Origin: Burkholderiales bacterium
Lineage (GTDB): Bacteria > Pseudomonadota > Gammaproteobacteria > Burkholderiales > SG8-39
DNA: 64,000 nucleotides
Assembly (NCBI GenBank): GCA_020848075.1
Contig: JADLAV010000057.1
Span: 1-64,000, forward strand
Direction of reading: 5' to 3'
The position numbers and the translations under genes are program-made. Position 1 is the stretch's first letter, and every line of letters begins with the position of its first letter. Shown in pieces: positions 41,516 through 51,218 of the stretch. Below the pieces are notes generated by a model that saw nothing but the letters and a program-made list of their open reading frames with translations, was not told where the DNA came from and made no database searches.

Positions 41516-41728
41516 ATGCAGCAATACGCGGTCGAGCGCAATCAGCTCGAGCAGCGCATCGTTCAGCTCAGCGTCGAACACCGGGACCTTGATGACGTGA
41601 TCAAGCGCCTCGGCGATCAGCTCGTCTACGACCAGCTACAGCTCCAGCGCCTGAAGCGACGCAAGCTGCTGCTGAAGGACCAGATCAGCTGGCTCCGGCG
41701 CCAGATCGACCCGGACATTCCGGCCTAG
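41516..41728 (+). CDS. YdcH family (DUF465) small coiled-coil protein
   Basis: EHRDLDDVIKRLGDQLVYDQLQLQRLKRRKLLLKDQISWLRRQIDPDIPA. Confidence 0.85.
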   Translation: MQQYAVERNQLEQRIVQLSVEHRDLDDVIKRLGDQLVYDQLQLQRLKRRKLLLKDQISWLRRQIDPDIPA

Positions 41729-41805
41729 CGCGCAGAACAGCTCGCGCAGCCGCGCGGCAGAATCGGTAGTTTCTGCTTGCAAGACCGCGGCCAACGCTCC
41801 CCGCG

Positions 41806-42453
41806 TCAAGCCGCGGCCTCCTCCGCCTGCAGCATCGCCTGCAGCAGCATATCGGGTTCCTGCGCCCCCGAAACCGCGTAGCGGCGATTGAAGACGAAGA
41901 ACGGGACGCCGTCGACCCCCATCTCACGCGCCTGCTCGTCTTCCAGCGCCACCGCTCTCCGCGCCTCGGGGCTCGCCAGGCACGCATCGACGACGCGCCG
42001 CGGCAATCCCGCGCTGACCGCCACGGCTCCGAGCGTTGGGGTATCGCTGAGGTCGCGGCCATCCACGAAGTAAGCGCGGAAGAGCGCCTCGACGATTTCG
42101 TCCTGGAGGTCGTGCTCGGCGCCCAGCGCGATGAGCGCGTGCGGAGCAAGCGTGTTCGGCTGGCGGGCGATCTTGTCGAAGGCGAAATCGATGCCGACCG
42201 ACTTGCCGACTTGCACGACGCGCGCGTACACCTCTGCGCCGCTGCGGCCGAACTTGCGCTGAACGTACTCGGCGCGCGGCATACCGGCCTCGGCCATCTC
42301 CGGATTGAGCTGGAACGGCCGCCAGACGACTCGGGGCGCTGGTACGCCCGGCCGCTCGCGCGCATAGAGTTCGACCGCGGCAGCGAGACGGCGCTTGCCG
42401 ATGAAGCACCAGGGGCAGACCACGTCTGAAACGACGTCAATCGAAAGCGCCAT
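41806..42453 (-). CDS. DsbA family oxidoreductase (FrnE-like)
   Basis: DVVSDVVCPWCFIGKRRL, DGVPFFVFNRRYAVSGAQEPDMLLQAM. Confidence 0.93.
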   Translation of the reverse strand: MALSIDVVSDVVCPWCFIGKRRLAAAVELYARERPGVPAPRVVWRPFQLNPEMAEAGMPRAEYVQRKFGRSGAEVYARVVQVGKSVGIDFAFDKIARQPNTLAPHALIALGAEHDLQDEIVEALFRAYFVDGRDLSDTPTLGAVAVSAGLPRRVVDACLASPEARRAVALEDEQAREMGVDGVPFFVFNRRYAVSGAQEPDMLLQAMLQAEEAAA

Positions 42454-42771
42454 TGGGAGCCTCCTGCCTGCCGCCGTCGACGGCGTCGAGAGCGGCAAGC
42501 GCCACGGTCAGCTTGCGCCCGAGCTGATTCTTGAGCAAGTCCGGGAACCGCGTCCCGTGTCGGTTGAGCAGCGCCTCGAGAACGCATCGTGCTCGGCGAC
42601 CGCCGCATCCCGCCGAGCATACGGGTCGCTTGCGACGCAACGCATCCGTTCAGCCGCAAGCCCTGCGAGAGCGCGACCCAAGTGTATCGGGTCGCAGCGC
42701 TGCGTTGCAACATCCTCAGCGTAAAAAACCGTTTGCCAGCGTCGTCGGCGGCGCACTAGCATGGCGGCCAC
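42437..42771 (-). pseudogene. possible frameshifted small ORF upstream of the DsbA-family gene
   Basis: Frame of 42508..42771 (..ASDPYARRDAAVAEHDA) appears to continue in the frame of 42437..42640 (VLEALLNRHGTRFPDLLKNQLGRKLTVALAALDAVDGG) with a 1-nt shift near 42575-42585. Confidence 0.35.
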
Positions 42772-42943
42772 CTCAGCGCGAGGCGCAATCGCTCATGACG
42801 TACAAGTCCGATCATGACCGCCAGGCTCGGGCTCGACTTCGGTCCGGCGGTATTCCCGTTCGATCGTTTCCGCGACAGCCTGCGCGACCGGCTTGGTCTG
42901 AGGATCGGGCTTCGAGGCCGGCGGCCGATGCTGCTGGCGCACC

Positions 42944-44455
42944 ATGAATGCCTACACGTTGTTCGCGCGCGCTTTCGCTGGTCGATTGGCACAGCCCGTG
43001 CTCGAGGACGAGGGCGGGTCGGTCTTCACCTACGCCGACCTCGACCGCGAGACGGCGCGCATCGCGTCGTACCTTGCCGGCCTCGGCCTCAGGCGCGGCG
43101 ACCGGGTCGCCGCGCAGATCGAGAAATCGCCGCAGGGTCTCTTCTTGTACCTTGCGACGCTGCGCGCGGGACTCTGTTTCCTGCCGCTCAACACCGCCTA
43201 CCAGAAGACCGAGATCGCATACTTCCTGAACGACGCCGAGCCGGCCGTGTTCGTCTGCGATCCGGCCCGCGCGCAAGGCTACCGCGAGATCGCCGCCCAG
43301 GCGCGGGTCGCGCACCTGCTCACGCTCGACAGCCGCGGCGCCGGTTCGCTCGCCGACGGCGTGCACAGGGCGTGTGCCGAGTTCTCCGATGCCGTGCTGG
43401 CCGACGACGATCTGGCCGTGATCATCTACACCTCGGGCACGACCGGCCGCTCGAAAGGCGCGATGGTGACGCACGGCAACCTGACCTCGAACGCGGCCGT
43501 GCTGAAGGACTCCTGGCGGATCGGCGAGAGCGATGTGCTGATCCATGCGCTGCCGGTATTCCACGTTCACGGCCTCTTCGTCGCGGTGCATCCGCTCCTC
43601 CTCGCTGGTGCACGGATGATCTTCCTTCGCAAGTTCGATCCGAAGGCGGTGCTCGCCGCCATGCGGCGCGCCACGATGCTGATGGGCGTGCCGACCTTCT
43701 ACGTACGGTTGCTCGGCGAGGCCGGGCTCACGCTGGCGGCCGTGAGCGGCATGCGACTCTTCGTTTCGGGCTCCGCGCCGCTGCTCCTCGACACATTCGC
43801 GGAGTGGCGGGCGCGGACGGGGTGCACGATCCTCGAGCGCTACGGCATGTCGGAGGCCGGGATGATCGCGTCGAATCCGTACGACGGCGAGCGCCGGGGC
43901 GGCACCGTCGGCTTTGCGCTGTCGGGCGTCTCGCTGCGAGTCGCCGGCGCGGACGACAAGCCGCTCGGCGCGGGGGAGCCCGGTGCCATCCAGATCAAGG
44001 GGCCGAACGTCTTCGCCGGCTACTGGCGCATGCCGGAGAAGACGCGCGAAGAATTCACCGCCGACGGTTGGTTCAGGACCGGTGACGTCGGACAATGGAG
44101 CGAGGACGGGTATCTCTCGATCGTCGGCCGCGCAAAGGACCTCATCATCTCGGGGGGCTACAACGTGTACCCGAAGGAGATCGAGCTCGTCGTCGATGCC
44201 ATCCCCGGCGTGGTGGAGTCCGCCGTGGTCGGCATTGCGCACCCGGACCTCGGTGAAGCCGTGGCGGCGGTCGTCGTCAGAGCGAAGGGCGCCGCGCTCA
44301 GCGAGGCCGACGTGATCGCGCGCGTCAAGGCGGAGATCGCCGGCTTCAAGGTGCCGAAGCTCGTGCGGTTCGTCGCGGAGCTGCCCCGCAACGCGATGGG
44401 CAAAGTGCAAAAGAGCGTTCTGCGCGAGCAGCTCGGCCGGGAGCGCTCGCAATGA
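42944..44455 (+). CDS. matB: malonyl-CoA synthase / acyl-CoA synthetase
   Basis: AMP-binding YTSGTTGRSKGAMVTHGNL, RYGMSEAGM, FRTGDVG; closest recognisable family is malonyl-CoA synthase. Confidence 0.82.
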   Translation: MNAYTLFARAFAGRLAQPVLEDEGGSVFTYADLDRETARIASYLAGLGLRRGDRVAAQIEKSPQGLFLYLATLRAGLCFLPLNTAYQKTEIAYFLNDAEPAVFVCDPARAQGYREIAAQARVAHLLTLDSRGAGSLADGVHRACAEFSDAVLADDDLAVIIYTSGTTGRSKGAMVTHGNLTSNAAVLKDSWRIGESDVLIHALPVFHVHGLFVAVHPLLLAGARMIFLRKFDPKAVLAAMRRATMLMGVPTFYVRLLGEAGLTLAAVSGMRLFVSGSAPLLLDTFAEWRARTGCTILERYGMSEAGMIASNPYDGERRGGTVGFALSGVSLRVAGADDKPLGAGEPGAIQIKGPNVFAGYWRMPEKTREEFTADGWFRTGDVGQWSEDGYLSIVGRAKDLIISGGYNVYPKEIELVVDAIPGVVESAVVGIAHPDLGEAVAAVVVRAKGAALSEADVIARVKAEIAGFKVPKLVRFVAELPRNAMGKVQKSVLREQLGRERSQ

Positions 44456-44871
44456 CCAAGCGTCCGGCACCCAATCCCTTCGGCGAGCTGATCGGGATCG
44501 CAGGCGTGCGGAGCGCGGCCGGCCGAAGCCGCTGCCACTTCACGGTGCTGCCCGCGCTCCTCAATCCGCATCGCGTTCTGCACGGCGGCGTGATGTTCTC
44601 GGTGATGGACACGAACATGGGCGACGCGCTCTACACGTTGCTCGAGAAGGGCGAGTCCTGCGCCACCATCGAGATCAAGATCAACTACCTGAAGCCGGTC
44701 GCGCGCGGCAGGCTCGTCTGCACGACGCGTGTCGTGCAACGCGGGCGGCGGATCGCCGTGATCGAATCCGATCTGCGCCAGGGCCGGACGGTGGTCGCGA
44801 AGGCGCTCGGCACTTTCGCGATCTTCGCACGGCTGCCCGCGCCCGACCGGCCCGGCAATCCCGACGCGTAG
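44452..44871 (+). CDS. PaaI family hotdog thioesterase
   Basis: HRVLHGGVMFSVMDTNMGDAL, IEIKINYLKPVARGRL; ATGA overlap with matB. Confidence 0.88.
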   Translation: MTKRPAPNPFGELIGIAGVRSAAGRSRCHFTVLPALLNPHRVLHGGVMFSVMDTNMGDALYTLLEKGESCATIEIKINYLKPVARGRLVCTTRVVQRGRRIAVIESDLRQGRTVVAKALGTFAIFARLPAPDRPGNPDA

Positions 44872-44980
44872 CGAAGCTCCGGAGAAGTCCGGCATTGCTG
44901 CTCCCCGATAACACCACTCGGGGGCAGGCCCCGCGGGAATCCAGCCCGCCGGCACGCTACGACTTCCCTCCGCTCCCCGA

Positions 44981-45814
44981 TCACTGCGTGATCTTCGCGT
45001 CCTTCACCAGCGCGCGGACGAGCTCAGTCGTCGCGCGCTCGAGCTCGCGGGCGGCGAGCATGTTGTGCAGCGCAGGGCGCGCCTGCTCGAAGGTCGGCAC
45101 CACGGTCGGGCGCTTCTCCTCGAGCCGTACGATCAACCACTGCTGATTGAACGAGAGCGCCTCGCTCACGTCGCCCTGCTTCATCTTCTCGACCGCCTGC
45201 GCGACGACGAGCGGCAGGCCGTTCGTCTCGCCTTCGGTCGCAGGCGCCTTGAACGAAACCCAATCGAGCTCGCCGCCGCGGCGCGCCGACGGTGCGATCG
45301 AGTATTGCTGCGCGAGGGCCGCGAATGGCCGGCCGAGCCGGGCCGCCGCGAGCGCCTCCTCGGCGCGGACCTTCTCGCGGGTGACGATCAACCGCAGCTT
45401 GTACTCCTCGGGGCCGAGCGTTGACCTGATTTTCTCGTACTGGGCGCGCACCTCGTCGTCGGTGACCGGCCTCGGCTTGATCGCCTCGCCGAGGTAGCGC
45501 GTCACCATCGCGTTGATGCGGGCTTCCTCCACGGCGGCTGCGACGGCCGGATCGCGGTCGAGCCCGCGTTTTTTCGCCTCCTGCGCAAAGAGCTCGCGGG
45601 CGATGAGCTGGCTCTTCACCGCTGCCCGCAACTCGGGCGAATCGACGGCGCCCTGGTGCAGCGCGCGCTGCAGCGCCTGGTCGAGCACCGACTGCGAGAT
45701 GGGAACGCCGTTTACCGTGGCCGCCGGCTTGGCCGCATCTTGCGCATGCGCCCCCGGGAGCGCGGCGACCAGTAGTGCCCACGCGACGATGGCGCGAGAA
45801 ATTGAAGTCACCAT
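44981..45814 (-). CDS. parvulin-type peptidylprolyl isomerase (Par27/PpiC-like, periplasmic)
   Basis: Signal peptide, VNGVPISQSVLDQAL, PpiC core RPFAALAQQYSIAPSARRGGELDWVS; overlaps tpsB by 7 nt. Confidence 0.88.
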   Translation of the reverse strand: MVTSISRAIVAWALLVAALPGAHAQDAAKPAATVNGVPISQSVLDQALQRALHQGAVDSPELRAAVKSQLIARELFAQEAKKRGLDRDPAVAAAVEEARINAMVTRYLGEAIKPRPVTDDEVRAQYEKIRSTLGPEEYKLRLIVTREKVRAEEALAAARLGRPFAALAQQYSIAPSARRGGELDWVSFKAPATEGETNGLPLVVAQAVEKMKQGDVSEALSFNQQWLIVRLEEKRPTVVPTFEQARPALHNMLAARELERATTELVRALVKDAKITQ

Positions 45815-47439
45815 AGCTGCAGCGCCACCCGGAAGTTGAACGACTGCGTGGGCAGATCCTCCCGGACAATAGGATAGGCGACGGTGAGGTCGAAGGACAG
45901 CGGCCGCCGGGCGACTCGCAGGCCGACGCCTGCCCCCAAAAGTGTGCGGTCGAGGCGACTGGCCTGCGAATACACCTGGCCGGCATCGAGGAAGACGTAC
46001 GGCTGGACCTCGCGCGACCAGTCGCTACCCGCGAACTCGAGCGTCCCCTGGCGGAGCAGGAACGAGAGGTCGTTTCGCGTGAACCAGCCGCTGTCGCCGT
46101 ACGCGACCGCTTCGGCGAAGCCGCGGACCGAGTTGGCGCCGCCGAGCACGACCTGCTCCGAGCTGTAGAGCGGATCGAGCGAGTATTGGCCACGGATCGA
46201 GGCGCGGAGCATCGCCGCTTCGAGCTGGCCAAGCCAGGTGACGCCGGCCTCGAACTTGGTGAACTGGGCGGCCGGGGCATCGGGCGGCAGGCCGTCGGGA
46301 TCGCGGGTCGCGCCGAGCGCGGTGAGCCCGATCGAGAGCGCGCCGTCCGCGAACAGGATGCCCTGCGGAAAGCGGATCTGGCTGCGCGGCCCGAAGCGGG
46401 CAACGGTCAGATCCTGCGGAAGGAGCGCCACGTCGTTCACGTAGCGACGCGTCCACTTGCGGTCGAGCATGGCGGCGACGCTCGTCTTCGTCGTGCTGGT
46501 GCGATCGATCAGGCGATCGATCTGCAGTCCCGCGACGGTGCTGCGCCCGAACAACTCGACCTCGGACGTCAGTCGCTCGAGAAATTCGGAGTAGGAGCCC
46601 GACGCGCCGAGCGTCCAGTTGCCGAGACCGATGCTGCCGGTCCCGGCGACTGCGTTGGTGTCCAGGCTGCCCGCGTACACCAGCGCCCACGTGTCATTGA
46701 GCGAGAGCACGTTGTCGGCCTCGATCCCGAAATTGAAGCGCCGCTCGCCCGTGCGCTTCTGGCCGTAGTTGTCATAGCCGACGTAGCCGCGAAAGGCGTC
46801 CTGCGGGCGATCCGTGATTGCGACCACGGTCCCGCCAGGCTCGCTGCCGGGCTCCAGCTCGACGGTCGCGCGGGCGGACGGCACGCGGTTCAGCTGATCG
46901 AGGCCCTGCTCGAGGTCTTGCAGACGCAGCGTGTCGCCGGGCCCCGTCGGGAAGGCGGCCCAGGCGCGCCGGCGATCGGCGTCCGCGTCCTGGTTCATGT
47001 ACAAGCGCTCGATCCGGCCTTCGATCACGAGGAGCTTCAGCACGCGCGACGTGAGGTTCTGCGGCGGGATGTACACGCGCGTCGTGACATAACCGCGCGC
47101 CACGTACGCTTCGGTGAGCGCCGCGAGCAGCGCGTTGATCTCCGTGCGCCCGAGGCACTTGCCGGTGTAGCGCGAGAGAATGGACGCCTGCGCCTCCACG
47201 TCCAGCATGGTCGCACCCTCGAGGTCGATGCGATCGATGTCGAAGCAGACCCCTTCGTCCGGCGACGGGGCCGGTCGTGCTTCCGGCGCGATCTCGATCC
47301 TGCCCGGCTGGCGCCGCTCCTCGCGCTCGAGCTGCCGCTGCTGCAGCTCCTCGAGCAGGCGCTGGCCTGGATCGACCTGCGCCGCCACCGGCATCGCCGC
47401 AGTCGCGAGGGCGGCCATCACGAGCGCTCCTCGCATCAC
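45808..47439 (-). CDS. TpsB / ShlB-FhaC-HecB family two-partner secretion transporter
   Basis: POTRA (CFDIDRIDLEGATMLD..GKCLGRTEINALLAALTEAYVARGYVTTRVYIPPQNL), VRGF motif (GGANSVRGFAEAVAYGDSG), C-terminal aromatic W. Confidence 0.94.
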   Translation of the reverse strand: MMRGALVMAALATAAMPVAAQVDPGQRLLEELQQRQLEREERRQPGRIEIAPEARPAPSPDEGVCFDIDRIDLEGATMLDVEAQASILSRYTGKCLGRTEINALLAALTEAYVARGYVTTRVYIPPQNLTSRVLKLLVIEGRIERLYMNQDADADRRRAWAAFPTGPGDTLRLQDLEQGLDQLNRVPSARATVELEPGSEPGGTVVAITDRPQDAFRGYVGYDNYGQKRTGERRFNFGIEADNVLSLNDTWALVYAGSLDTNAVAGTGSIGLGNWTLGASGSYSEFLERLTSEVELFGRSTVAGLQIDRLIDRTSTTKTSVAAMLDRKWTRRYVNDVALLPQDLTVARFGPRSQIRFPQGILFADGALSIGLTALGATRDPDGLPPDAPAAQFTKFEAGVTWLGQLEAAMLRASIRGQYSLDPLYSSEQVVLGGANSVRGFAEAVAYGDSGWFTRNDLSFLLRQGTLEFAGSDWSREVQPYVFLDAGQVYSQASRLDRTLLGAGVGLRVARRPLSFDLTVAYPIVREDLPTQSFNFRVALQLW

Positions 47440-47443
47440 AGTG

Positions 47444-50062
47444 TCAGAAGAGGAGCGATCGGGCGAGGCCGATGTGCCGTACGTCGCCGAGCGGCTCGCC
47501 GGCCGGACGCGCCACGATATCCCGCCCGGCCGGGGTGTCTACGCCCGCGCCGCCTTCGAGCGCGCCGCGGTCGATGCGCACCGGCGTGGCGGTGTTCAGC
47601 GTGAGCCGCCCCATGTTGGCGATGAACGCGCCGCCCTGATCGATACTGCGCAATCGGCCCTGGTTGGTGCCGAGGAGCGCGCTCAGACCCGAGGGTCGCT
47701 CGAGATAACGGTACAGCGTGACCCCCGTGGTCTCGACCGCCGGCGCGTTCACTGTAAGGTCGCCGAGCGCGAGGAAGCGGCCTGCGGCATTGACTACACC
47801 CCCGGCCGCATTGATGAGCATATCGGCCGCGGCAGCGAAGCTGCCGCCGTTCAGCGTGAGGGTCGAGTAGCCGTCGTCGCTGCAGAGCCAGGCACACGTG
47901 CGCTCGAACTGCGCGCGCCCGGTAACGACCGCCTGGTTCTCGAGCCGGCCGGTGGTGACCACGACGCTGCCGCGGTTCGCGTCGATCTCGCCGCCGCGGT
48001 TCGTGACGCTCGCGGCATCGATCGCAATGCTGCCGTCGGCGACGACGAAGGCAAGCTGGCCGGGAATCACGAGCTCGCCGTACTCGACGTAGTAGCCGTT
48101 CGTATGTTTGCGGCGGAAGAGCTGCCACCCGCCGCGCGACGAATACTCGACCCGGAGACCGGCGTGCGCGACTTGCGTCTGCTCGACCACGTTGTCGAAG
48201 CGTCCCCCGGCGATGAGCTTCACGTCGCCGTTCGCGATGAGCCGACCAGTCTGGTTCGCGATGTCGCCGCCAGCGCTGGCGTAGAGGGCATCCTGCTGCG
48301 CAAACACGATCGCGAGGGGGCTCGCCGCGAGCGAGCGGTTGACGATGCTGCCGGCGGCCTGGAGCGTCACGGCGCCGAGCGAGCCAGCGTTGGTCGCATC
48401 GCGCACCGCGCCTTGCAGCAGCCCGGACTCGTTCACGATGTCGCCGCCGAGCGCCCCCACCACGAGCGCGCCGGTCGCGGCCATCACTCGGCTGCCGTGC
48501 AGGCCAGCGCCGGCGCCCGCGGCGCCGAACGCGACCGCGTCGCCCTCGATCGTGACGTGACGCTGCGCGATCACGTCGCTGCCGGCGACGCGGATCGCTC
48601 CATTCGCGAACAAGGCGGCATCGCCCGCGTCGGCAATCACGGCCGCCGGCACGAAGCTTGCCCCGCCGCCGGTGGCAGCGACGTCGATCGCATCGGCATC
48701 GACCGAGACGCCGAGGTTGCCTTGCAGCGTTGCCCCGGCGACGCGCAGCGCGCCCGTGAAGACGCCATCGAGCCGGCCGGCGACGAGACTCGCGGACTGT
48801 CGCACGCCGTGCGCGTCGAGCGGGCTCTCGAGGGTGAGGTCGTGCGCGTACAGGCGCGCACGCTGATTGGCGGCGATCGTTGCCCCGGCGATCAGCACAT
48901 CCTGATCCGCGCCGAAAATCCCGAAGCCGCCGCCGCGCGCGGTGATCACGAGGCGCTCATAGCCCGCTTCGGTCTCGCGGCCGGCGAGCAGGAACGGCCC
49001 GACCGCCGTGAAACCGTCGATGCCAAACGACACATCCCCACCCACGGTCGCCGCCCCGGCGGAGATGGCGCCGCCGCGCATCGCTGCGCTTCCCACGCTG
49101 AGGTCGACGTGACGACCGGCGTTGATCGCATACGCCGCGTCCGTTGCGCCCGGGCCGGCGGCGAGCCGGCGCGCCGTGACGATCGTGTCCCGCATGGCGG
49201 TGACGGTGCCGCCCTCTATGGACACTATCCCGTCCGCGGAGAGCGTGAAGTCACCGGCCGCCGCGGCGATCCGCCCAGCGTGGCGCACGCCCGCTCCGGC
49301 GTCCGTGACGGCGATGCGGATCGCCCCTGCGCTGATGTTCGCAAGCGGCGTGATGTCCACCAGGACGACGCCCTGGCTCGAACCAGGTTCGGGCGTGATC
49401 GCCGACCACTGGCCGAGAGTGTTCGCCGGAAAGAGGGAGGAATCGAACTCGGCGCGGCTCGCCCCGGCAGTGAGCCGCACCTCGGAGACGAGCGCGGGGC
49501 TCGTCGTCGTGATCGGCGCAGCGACGCGGATCGACTTCGCGAGGAGCTCGAGATGGCTGAACGCCCCGGCCAGCCCGGCACCCTCGATGCGGATCTCGCC
49601 TTGGGTGGTGGTGAGCACGACGTTGCGCTGCGTGGTGATCGGCGTCGGCGTGCGATCGACGAAAGAGACGACACCGGTCGAGAGCGCCACGCGCCCGGTG
49701 TTCACGAACGAGCCGCCGTCCACGGTCACGCCGTTCGGATTCGCAAGGATGACGTGCGCTGGCGCGCCGACCACCGCGAGCGGTCCCTGGATGCGGCTCG
49801 GATCGGCGCCGGTGACCTGGTTGACGATCGTGCGCGCGCCGACGCCGACGTTGCTGAGATCGACCCCGGATGCGCCGACGCTGAAGCGCGTGTAGGTATT
49901 GTGGCTGAGGCCGTCGCGCACGACCGGCGCGATGTTGACCGTCACCTTGCCGCTCGCGGCGGTCGTGGCACTCGTTGCGGTGCCGCCGTCAGGGACGACC
50001 TGCGCGAGCGCCGGCGCCGCACAGAGCGCCGCCACTGCGGACAGGCGAAGCCAGCGAGCCAT
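47444..50062 (-). CDS. TpsA / filamentous haemagglutinin N-terminal domain exoprotein
   Basis: Signal peptide; TPS domain ending ANPNGVTVDGGSFVNTGRVALSTG; beta-helix-like repeats; 4 nt upstream of tpsB. Confidence 0.9.
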   Translation of the reverse strand: MARWLRLSAVAALCAAPALAQVVPDGGTATSATTAASGKVTVNIAPVVRDGLSHNTYTRFSVGASGVDLSNVGVGARTIVNQVTGADPSRIQGPLAVVGAPAHVILANPNGVTVDGGSFVNTGRVALSTGVVSFVDRTPTPITTQRNVVLTTTQGEIRIEGAGLAGAFSHLELLAKSIRVAAPITTTSPALVSEVRLTAGASRAEFDSSLFPANTLGQWSAITPEPGSSQGVVLVDITPLANISAGAIRIAVTDAGAGVRHAGRIAAAAGDFTLSADGIVSIEGGTVTAMRDTIVTARRLAAGPGATDAAYAINAGRHVDLSVGSAAMRGGAISAGAATVGGDVSFGIDGFTAVGPFLLAGRETEAGYERLVITARGGGFGIFGADQDVLIAGATIAANQRARLYAHDLTLESPLDAHGVRQSASLVAGRLDGVFTGALRVAGATLQGNLGVSVDADAIDVAATGGGASFVPAAVIADAGDAALFANGAIRVAGSDVIAQRHVTIEGDAVAFGAAGAGAGLHGSRVMAATGALVVGALGGDIVNESGLLQGAVRDATNAGSLGAVTLQAAGSIVNRSLAASPLAIVFAQQDALYASAGGDIANQTGRLIANGDVKLIAGGRFDNVVEQTQVAHAGLRVEYSSRGGWQLFRRKHTNGYYVEYGELVIPGQLAFVVADGSIAIDAASVTNRGGEIDANRGSVVVTTGRLENQAVVTGRAQFERTCAWLCSDDGYSTLTLNGGSFAAAADMLINAAGGVVNAAGRFLALGDLTVNAPAVETTGVTLYRYLERPSGLSALLGTNQGRLRSIDQGGAFIANMGRLTLNTATPVRIDRGALEGGAGVDTPAGRDIVARPAGEPLGDVRHIGLARSLLF

Positions 50063-50299
50063 TGCTGCACCTCCAAGTTCCCGCGTCCATGTACGGCTCG
50101 GGAGGGAGATCGCGTGAAGCAGGGTGTGTTTGTCGTTCTCGAGGCCGTCGAGCGACAACCTTCGCTGGGCTCCGGCACCCCCCTCTACTACGTTGCCGGA
50201 GCAGATGACACGCTAGCAGAGGCCGCCCGGCGCGAACGTAAAAGATTGTCAATTCACTGACGGCCGGATTACCGCGCGAACGACCCTCCGGCCGGCGCG

Positions 50300-51095
50300 T
50301 CACCAGAACTTGGAGAGCATCCACGTGGCAAGCACGTAGAAAAGTACGGCGAAGGCCTGTCGCAACCGCTTGACCGGCGCCCGGTGCGCGATGGCCGCGC
50401 CCAAGGGTGCGGTGAGCACGCTTGCAACCACGATTCCCGCGAGCGCGGGCAGGTAGACGTAGCCGAGCGTGTAAGGCGGGAGCCCCGCGGCGTTCCAGCC
50501 GCTCAGCACATAGCCCACCGTACCCGACACCGCGATCGGAAAACCGATCGCCGCCGCCGTGCCGATCGCGTGCAGCATCGGCACGTTGCAAAAGAGCATG
50601 AACGGAATCGACATCATGGCACCACCGATCGCGACCAGGGCGGACAGGGCGCTGATGCCCGTGCCGGCGGCGAACATCCCGGCGGTTCCGGGCAGCTGCC
50701 GCGAGGCCTTGGGCTTGATGTCGAGCAGCATGGCGGTGGCAGCGTAGTAGACGAAACCGGTGAAGATGAGCGCGAACCAGCGCGTGGGCAGCGTGCCGGC
50801 GATCAGCGCGCCGATGACGCCGCCGACGAGGATGCCCGGCGTGATCCTCAACCAGATGTCCCAGCGCACCGCGCCGCGCGCCGCGTGCGCGCGCAGGCTC
50901 GAGGAGGAGGTGAAGATCATCGCCGCCATCGCGGTGGCCACCGCGAGATGCAGGATGTGCTCGTGCGGCAGCCCCTGCGCCCGCATCACGATCGTGACCA
51001 GCGGCACCACCAAGGCGCCGCCGCCAATGCCGAGCATGCCGGCAAAGAAGCCCATCAGCGCCCCCATCCCCGCATAGCTCAACCACCATTCCACG
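50300..51095 (-). CDS. sulfite exporter TauE/SafE (TSUP) family membrane protein
   Basis: GALMGFFAGMLGIGGGALVVPLVTIV, second repeat ISALSALVAIGGAMMSIPFML; likely GTG start VEWWLSYAGMG near 51095, ORF-track start probably too long. Confidence 0.88.
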
Positions 51096-51104
51096 GCGCT
51101 CACT

Positions 51105-51218
51105 CCAGGCGTGCCGATAGGCGCGCACGCTTCTCCCCTTTCCCGCCCCGGGGCGGGAGAGGGGCAGGGGGAGAGGGTGGGGTCATCGTCATCCCAGGCG
51201 TGCCGATAGGCGCGCACG
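51105..51218. repeat. 25-bp direct repeats flanking a GC-rich palindrome
   Basis: ccaggcgtgccgataggcgcgcacg at 51105-51129 and 51194-51218; palindrome cccgccccggggcggg between them. Confidence 0.9.

Noticed and set aside
47180-50260. 1026-aa plus-strand ORF opposite tpsA
   Set aside because: Antisense of a repetitive TpsA gene; low-complexity translation with no recognisable fold
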